DNA of 64,000 nt from Eonycteris spelaea (Eukaryota; Chordata; Mammalia; Chiroptera; Pteropodidae), in NCBI GenBank assembly GCA_003508835.1, contig PUFA01000072.1:5926501-5990500 (forward strand), written 5' to 3'. The position numbers and the translations under genes were made by a program. The notes below the pieces were generated by a model. The model made no database searches, had not been told where the DNA came from, and was given only the letters and a program-made list of their open reading frames with translations. Of this stretch, positions 58,141-64,000 are shown piece by piece. Numbering within the stretch: the stretch's first letter is position 1; each line of letters starts with the position of its first letter.

Positions 58141-60343
58141 CCTGAGTGGTTTCTCTCACCTTCACCTTGGCAGAGAGAAATGGGTATAAAACTGAGGCTG
58201 GGGTGCAGTCTTGAGAGTCCGGGAAGATCAACACAGCCAGCCTGAGCCAGGAAAGAACACATGGCAGTTGTGTGTGGCAGTGATACCTCAAGAAAAATCA
58301 CTCTGAGTCGTGCGCCTGATGATTTAACTGCTGTGGGCACCAGCCCAGCTTTCTCCCCAAGTCCAAATATAAATGGTTTGAGGAAGCTGGTCTTTTCTCT
58401 GTCCACTTTTACCGTACTAAATGTCTAACAGCCATTTTACTGTGTTTACAAATTATGAGAATTCTGGACAGCTAATTATGAAAATATTGAGAAGTCGGAT
58501 GAGAAGGAACTCTTGGAGCAGGTTAAGGCAGAAAACAGACTGCAAAGTCCTTGAAAAATGAGCTGCTTACTCTCTACTCCTGCCAGTGAATTTTGGAATT
58601 CCAGTATATTGCTATGCTAATCTGAAACCAAAAAGAAAGAAATCAATAAAAATCTAGGAGAAGAGTAGGGGAAGAGGCAGGCCACCAATTCTCAGCAGAT
58701 GGATCAGAGCAGATTAGTTTCTAAGATCTATACATTTCTCTTCCAATGGATCAGACGCCAAAGGATCCAGGGGAAAATAGGGAAAACAAGTTTTAGAACT
58801 TAAATGAGAGGTGATAAATGTTAAGTTCTCTGTAAAAGGGGACGGCCTTTCTTCAAGTTTGACCTTGCTGTTTTCACACCATCTGGAAAGAAAATCTAGT
58901 TGTCTTCCCCCATTTGTTTTATGTTGAATAAAATTAATGCCCGTGCAGTAATAACAGAAAGACTGTAAGTACATTCTAGACTGATTATAAAGTTGGTTAG
59001 AGTTTGATAGATCATAATAATTTAACAAATGTTGTTTTCCTACAATGCCATTCTTTCTTGCGGCAGATTTCTTTAGCTAATTTTTTATGTGAAATAAATG
59101 TGCATGAAATAGAGTTACTGTCATTCTCCCTTTTAGAAAAGGTGATTCGTGGCAGTCACGTCAGGTTAGGGATGGTAAAATAATTTTAGAGCATGGCTAT
59201 TTTATTATCCAGTCCTGAAATCTTTCATTAGAAAATGAAGCTTTTGCAGCTTAGGTAGTAATACATAAAGTTCACTTTATATTTCATACAACTCTGCAGA
59301 TTGTGGTGCTATAAGACTATTATTAATGCCATGTAACGCACTGAAATCTTAAGTACATTTGACGTAGCGTTATTATAAGCAGTCCCCAAGTTATATGATA
59401 CGGAGGTAGTGTCTCATATGAAGAGCTAACATAAATACATATTTAAATTCAAAATCTTGTGATAGTTAGGCTTTTCTGCAATAAATCCTGCCATCTTCTT
59501 ATTCTTTTTGACCCTTACATATTTATAAGTTGTAAAGAAGATAATAAAGATTTCACTAATTGCAAAATATTAAGTATAATCACATTTTTAACTTCCCCTA
59601 CTATTTGCTTCCATAAGAAAAAGGCTAAGCTCTGATCCTGAGCTCCTCTTTCAATATTATAAGCCAAGAAATGTACGAAGTTTTCCCCGAGTTTCCATTG
59701 GCAGAGAGCTTTCTAAAAGCTGTGATTTATATAAAGTATGGAAAGGCAAGGAACACACACATTAATATGTGTGAAAGGGTGCAAAGTAAAACGGCAAAGC
59801 TATGAAATGAACTCTCCATGCACGTTTTACTTAACTGAAATCCACAGCTACATAAGTAATTCATACCTTGCAGTCTCCAGTTACCTTTCAGTTGGGCACA
59901 TGCACAGGTGTGGACACACGTGATGTGAGTGCCTTTAACTGGAACATCATCTAACTAAATGTCCTGATAAAGGCCTACTCTGTTTAAGTCTGCCACATTA
60001 GCCGGTTATAAAAGTCTAGTAACTTTTCAAGGAGAAAAACATGTATGATGTGACACTCCTCATTCTAAGTGAAGCCACACTGGTTACCAGTGCACCTTAC
60101 TTTTTCTTGGAGCTTAGAAGTCATTTCTTTTAGTCAATCCAGTGCTAGAGTCTTCCCTTTGAATGCAAGCTTGAAGAATCCACATGGAACACGCAGACAC
60201 TTGCCCATTTTCAGTCTTCAGCCATCTTTCCCACTCTCTGTGGGTTTTGTTTTGTTTTTTGTTTTTGTTTTTGTTTCTGTTTTTTAAATAGATAACAGTT
60301 TATCAATGTGTTCCTTGCCAGCGCTGTCAGCATACTACAGGAA
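58141..60343. other. unassigned non-coding stretch
   Basis: No repeat was recognised. A T-rich run with G interruptions at 60247-60287 may be the tail of an unrecognised minus-strand retroposon. 58714-59028 has a 104-codon minus-strand open stretch with no family resemblance. Confidence 0.3.
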
Positions 60344-60740
60344 GTATATGAAGTGAGCCCAAAAGTTTGAATTGATTCAAAGCAACCAGGCGCACAGCTA
60401 AAATATTTTGCCTGTCTTTGGTATCATTCCTTCCCTAGAAAATTCTGCCTGTCCCTTTTCATTCCAAAGCTCGTCCCTCTTGGCTATAAATAGAAATCAA
60501 ATGAGACTTAAAAGAATTGTGACACAATTTGGTATATGGCCAGTATGACAGCTGTCATATCAGAAATTTTTATTTAAATAATTAACTATAAATTAGAGTA
60601 AAAAGTCACAGCAGACTAAAAATACTAATTATGCTTTTTGATACACACATTTCTCACTATTTTGTCACAAGCTGGGATATCATCCACTGATTACTACCTC
60701 AACTACTAATTAGCTACTTGATTTTGATTTGTGGAGACAG
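60344..60740. promoter_or_regulatory. enhancer-like AT-rich segment with MEIS/TGIF-type palindrome
   Basis: A perfect 16-bp palindrome, tatgacagctgtcata, lies at 60544-60559. Its core TGACAGCTGTCA is the dimeric site of TALE homeodomain factors (TGIF, MEIS, PKNOX) and contains an E-box CAGCTG. Around it are several homeodomain words (taattaac, aattag, ctaattat, attagc), a 'tatttaaata' palindrome right beside it, and an inverted repeat tttgaa-ttga-ttcaaa at 60366-60381. The segment is free of recognised repeats. Such clustering is typical of conserved developmental enhancers, but conservation cannot be judged from one sequence. Confidence 0.35.
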
Positions 60741-61540
60741 TATTCAATTATTAGAATATAACAACCATCTTCTTCCTTCGGGCTAGACTTGTTAAGTTAA
60801 GCAAAGTTTGTCTGTGTTTAATTCCAAAGGAGTACCAGGTAAAAAGTCAGGTTAAGTTAAAAAAAAAAAAAAAAAACTCCAAAGAGCAGAGCAGATTCTT
60901 CACTAAAACTGGGAAGCAGCTGATATGCTGAGACAGGATCTCCCTCTCTCTCCCGTGCCCCCGAAAAGGGAGCATTCAATGCAATAAGGCAGCTAGCTGC
61001 CTCTTTTAAAACTGCCATCACTTATCATTACACATTCTTTCTGCTAAGGCATAATTTAAAAATCAATGGTGAACATCTATGCATGTGGAAACTTCTTGAG
61101 AATTTGGGAACTGACCAAGAATGCCTTGTATCCTACCGTCTGCTGCCCAAAAGCATCCAAGACGTACACGCCACCAGCAACCGCGGTCAGCACGCTCAGC
61201 TGCACAAGGACAGGATGCTAAGGACATGGGAACCCTCTAAAAAACAGCGCATCAGCCCTCCATGGGGACAGGTTAACCACGAGTCTTCGAGCAGGGATTC
61301 TTTCTTGGGCTTTACCACCAAATCCTGATGGTTTGGCATCAGAGTGGTATTGCCTTTTAGCGCATCACGTGTTATCTGCAATTGCTCGGCACGAAAATAT
61401 ACAAATCTTTATCATGATTTGAAAATGGATGCCTCACCAGCCAAAGCTCCGTGAGGGTATAAGATGTGTTAACAAGTTTTCATGTACCTCCAGCATGTTT
61501 CACTGGATTTCAGAGAGCTGCTTCTGCATAGGGCGGCTTG
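60741..61540. other. unassigned non-coding stretch
   Basis: An 18-base A run begins near 60859. A 10-bp word gttaagttaa appears twice, at about 60790 and 60852. An 81-codon plus-strand open stretch at 61083-61328 has a protein-like composition but no recognised relatives. Confidence 0.3.
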
Positions 61541-61621
61541 ATAAAAACATTTTAGGCTTTGTAGAGCATATGGAAATATTAAAACTACTCAGCTCTGTGT
61601 TTGTGGTGCAAAAGTGCACTA
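61541..61621 (+). mobile_element. MER5A-like hAT fragment
   Basis: 'aaacattttaggctttgtagagcatatgg', 'aaactactcagctctg' and 'ttgtggtgcaaaagtgc' follow the left half of MER5A (…atattttaggctttgtgggccat…caactactcaactctg…ttgtagcgcgaaagc…). Third MER5-type copy in the window. Ends are lost. Confidence 0.75.
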
Positions 61622-62299
61622 ACCTCTGGCCTAAAACAACCTGTCATCTAGAAAGGTCTGTCGATTAGAGATAACACAGATGCCAATTAGCATCTCAGTG
61701 CATTTAGAGTACCTGGACGGCATACTTTCATTCTCACTGGCTCTGTAAGGGCAGGTTAGTAACAAGCTACTATCTAGACTAGGTAAAAATTGTGTAAAGT
61801 TGTTGTCTGTACTCAATATTCATAGGTCTTAACACTACAGCATCTTAAAAGGATGTGGCGGTCTCTGGATGAGACAGTGACAAGCAAAATACAATCCAAA
61901 AGTTGAATAGGAGCAAAAGAGACAGGAAATAGCTACTGATTGTCCTCTACCATTGATCCCTACAGACACCTCTTTTCTTTTTCTCCCCTTTATTCTCTGC
62001 TGTTCACCTTCCTTTGTCATCTTTATTTTCCCCAATTATGTCCTTCTCTTACAAGAGCATTGCCTTTACACAAAATGATCACATAAAAACGTTTCCTCGG
62101 CGTTTATCTCCTGTAACCTTTCTTCTGGTCTCATCCCCACCCCTGTGCAAACACCAGCAACAGTAGGCATCTCATCTGCCTTCCCATGACAACGAAGAGA
62201 AAAGGAAATACATCTAGACCGCCCTTTATACCTCTTCCAAAAGCCTCTTATTTTTCCCCTTCTCTCTCGTCTTTAAAAAATGTGCACCCCATTTCTTTA
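61622..62299. other. unassigned stretch, pyrimidine-rich near its end
   Basis: No element was recognised; from about 61980 the plus strand becomes pyrimidine-rich and may already belong to the L2 that follows. Confidence 0.3.
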
Positions 62300-63180
62300 C
62301 AATTTTAATCTTTCCCGCAATTCTTGATTCACTGCTTTCTAGTTTCCTCTGATGGAGGACTTTCCCATTCAATCATTCTTTTGTCTTTTGACATATTCAA
62401 CTTTTCTATCTCTCTGGCTTTTTTTCCTTTAACGTACAACATATTCAAATCTCTTTCATTTCCGAAATTCAAAACAGTTGTTTATCGAGTCTGCCTCCTC
62501 TGTCTACTGCCTTAACCGGCCGCCTCCAGCACTGCTGGTCCCTCTCCTTGAGTCTCTGCGGGCCCATCTCCTTCTCCCTCCCAGTTTTTAGTGTGGGCTC
62601 TAATCTGATGACCCCCCAAGTCCATACCCCACGTCGATGTTTTCCACGGGTTGCATCTAAATGTCCGGCTCCACACAGTGTTTCCAAATGTAGAACGTGC
62701 TGACATATGGACTCGATATATATGAAAAGTAATCCTCAACTTCTTCCCTCAGCTGTCTCCATACCTCTTCTCTCTTCAAACCTGCTTCTACCTCCTTCCC
62801 CAGGGCAAAGTCAATCAATGAATCTTCCTGTTATTGTCTGTCTGTGCAACGTATGCATTCTCTCTTCCTTACAACTTTACCACGCCTGCCCTAATCGTGT
62901 CTTCTTTTCTTATCTGGCCCCCCCCTTTTTTTTTTAAAGATTTCTCACTGGTCTCCTCAGTTCATAGCCTGGCTTTTCCAGGAAAATCACATTGTTTCTA
63001 GAACCACCTGTCTGGTATGAAGGTCATACCATATTATAACTCTCTTCAAAAAGCTAGTAGTATCTTCTCATCCTTTACAGTGTGACCTAAGATCTTCTTA
63101 TTCATCAAAATGCAAGATCATCACTAGTGTGGAACCTAGTTATTCATTTTATTTAGCCTCTATTCACCCATTACACCAAA
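62300..63180 (+). mobile_element. long L2 LINE fragment
   Basis: The pyrimidine-rich plus strand follows L2: 'ctgatgaccccccaagtccataccccacgtcgatg' (usual ctgatgactcccaaatttatatctcc), 'cctcttctctcttcaaacctgcttctacctcc', 'tttctcactggtctcctcagtt', 'cataccatattataactctcttcaaaaagc', 'agtatcttctcatcctttacagtgtgacctaag'. It covers the end of the ORF region and the first part of the 3' untranslated region; the TGAA tail is absent. Several small minus-strand open stretches are by-products. The left limit is uncertain. Confidence 0.65.
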
Positions 63181-64000
63181 TGCACTGATCTATTGTCCAA
63201 ATATAACACTACATTTTAATTAAAATATACTTTATATAAAATATTAATAATTTTGTTAAAATATAAAATATACGAGCATACCTCAAAATTTACTATTTCT
63301 TTTTTCTACATAGAACCTTCCTCCCCTTCTCTACATGTATAACATTTTATATCTATCATTTCATATTCCAAATTGTCAATTATAACAAATATCTCATGTT
63401 TCTAAATAATTCAGGAAATTGCCACTTTATAACCTTTATGCAATCTGCTAATGAGTTAGGTGAACCACTACTACGATGGCATGCTTGCACTTTTTCTGCT
63501 TAGTCCCGACACACAGCCACGAGTCATTTCCATCCCTGTCATCATTGTCATCAACATCTCATCATGACTGACATGATCTGCAGTTTTTTAACACAGCATC
63601 GTCTTGTTGGGCACGTGTTTTCCTTTCAGTTGATCTGCGGTGAAAAAATGTTGCAATATCTGACATGTCCACACAGATTTTAGATTTTGTTAAAATTATT
63701 TCTTCAAGATAAACTTCCAGAAGCAAAGTTATAAGGTCAAAGAACATGAACAACATGAACATCTTTGTCATGCTGATATTCGCAATCGCTGACATTCACT
63801 GTCCTTCCTTAGCTTAGAATATCACTCCCAATCAAACACGTGCAGACATAGTCTATTCCTCTTCCTCCCTCCATCTCCTTCTCTCCTCCTTGCTCTCCCT
63901 TCCTGTCTTAAGAGGGATTACAAATATAAAGATAGGTATGAATAAAATTTCCATTTTTAATCACATTTGAGTAGCATTTAACATTCTATGGCAAAGCACG
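63181..64000. other. unassigned AT-rich stretch
   Basis: AT-rich at 63200-63420. A pyrimidine-rich tract (CT with few interruptions) lies at 63855-63905. The 77-codon minus-strand stretch at 63562-63795 has no recognised relatives. Confidence 0.3.

Noticed and set aside
57933..58406. 157-codon minus-strand open frame through the CpG patch
   Set aside because: Proline/arginine/glycine-rich translation on both strands is what GC-rich DNA gives by chance; no family resemblance.
1..64000. CRISPR arrays, operons, tRNA, rRNA or snRNA genes
   Set aside because: No spaced direct-repeat array, no cloverleaf with matching boxes, and none of the U6, 7SK, 5S or Y RNA start motifs was seen; the DNA is plainly mammalian.

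Overview
This window looks like non-coding DNA from a placental mammal: AT-rich, CpG-depleted outside small islets, full of dinucleotide microsatellites and fossil transposons, and without bacterial-style gene packing. No open reading frame resembled a known protein. It is therefore best read as an intergenic stretch or the inside of a very large intron. The host is not a primate, since there is no Alu in 64 kb. I also saw none of the usual carnivore, horse, ruminant, pig or rodent SINEs. The youngest-looking insertion, at 34.1 kb, resembles the 5' region of bat-type L1 elements, and an L1 3' end at 9.6 kb also fits bats. A bat is my favoured guess, but only at modest confidence. All repeat family names come from memory of consensus sequences, not from a search.

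Layout. 0-12 kb: an L1 3' end (1.26 kb), an old LTR-like repeat (1.73 kb), MIR fragments, an L1 3' end (9.6 kb), an L1 tail on the minus strand (10.5-11.2 kb) and a MER20-like hAT fossil. 12-30 kb: two MIRs in opposite orientation (12.0-12.4 kb), another MIR (15.0 kb), an L1 reverse-transcriptase relic (15.9 kb), L2 (16.3 kb), a MaLR LTR (19.8 kb), a CTCF-like motif (21.27 kb), a Z-DNA-prone microsatellite (25.3 kb), and MLT1 (29.2 kb). 30-40 kb: an L1 tail, facing CA and TG microsatellites, the 206-bp retroposon with 15-bp target-site duplications, a MaLR LTR, an L2 whose tail became a TGAA microsatellite, and an MLT1 LTR abutting an L1 tail. 40-50 kb: a strong splice-acceptor-like site with a short open stretch (41.67 kb), a MER5A-like transposon nested in an L1, a second MER5A-like copy, a long L2 holding the longest ORF (168 codons), a MaLR LTR and an old L1 body. 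50-64 kb: three MaLR/ERVL LTRs in a row (53.5-54.8 kb), hAT relics (55.05-55.35 kb), a small CpG-dense patch (58.0 kb), an AT-rich segment with a perfect MEIS/TGIF-type palindrome (60.4-60.7 kb) and a long L2 (62.3-63.2 kb).

There is no operon or pathway to describe. The points of most functional interest are the possible exon, the CpG patch, the palindrome-bearing enhancer-like segment and the L1-derived retroposon.
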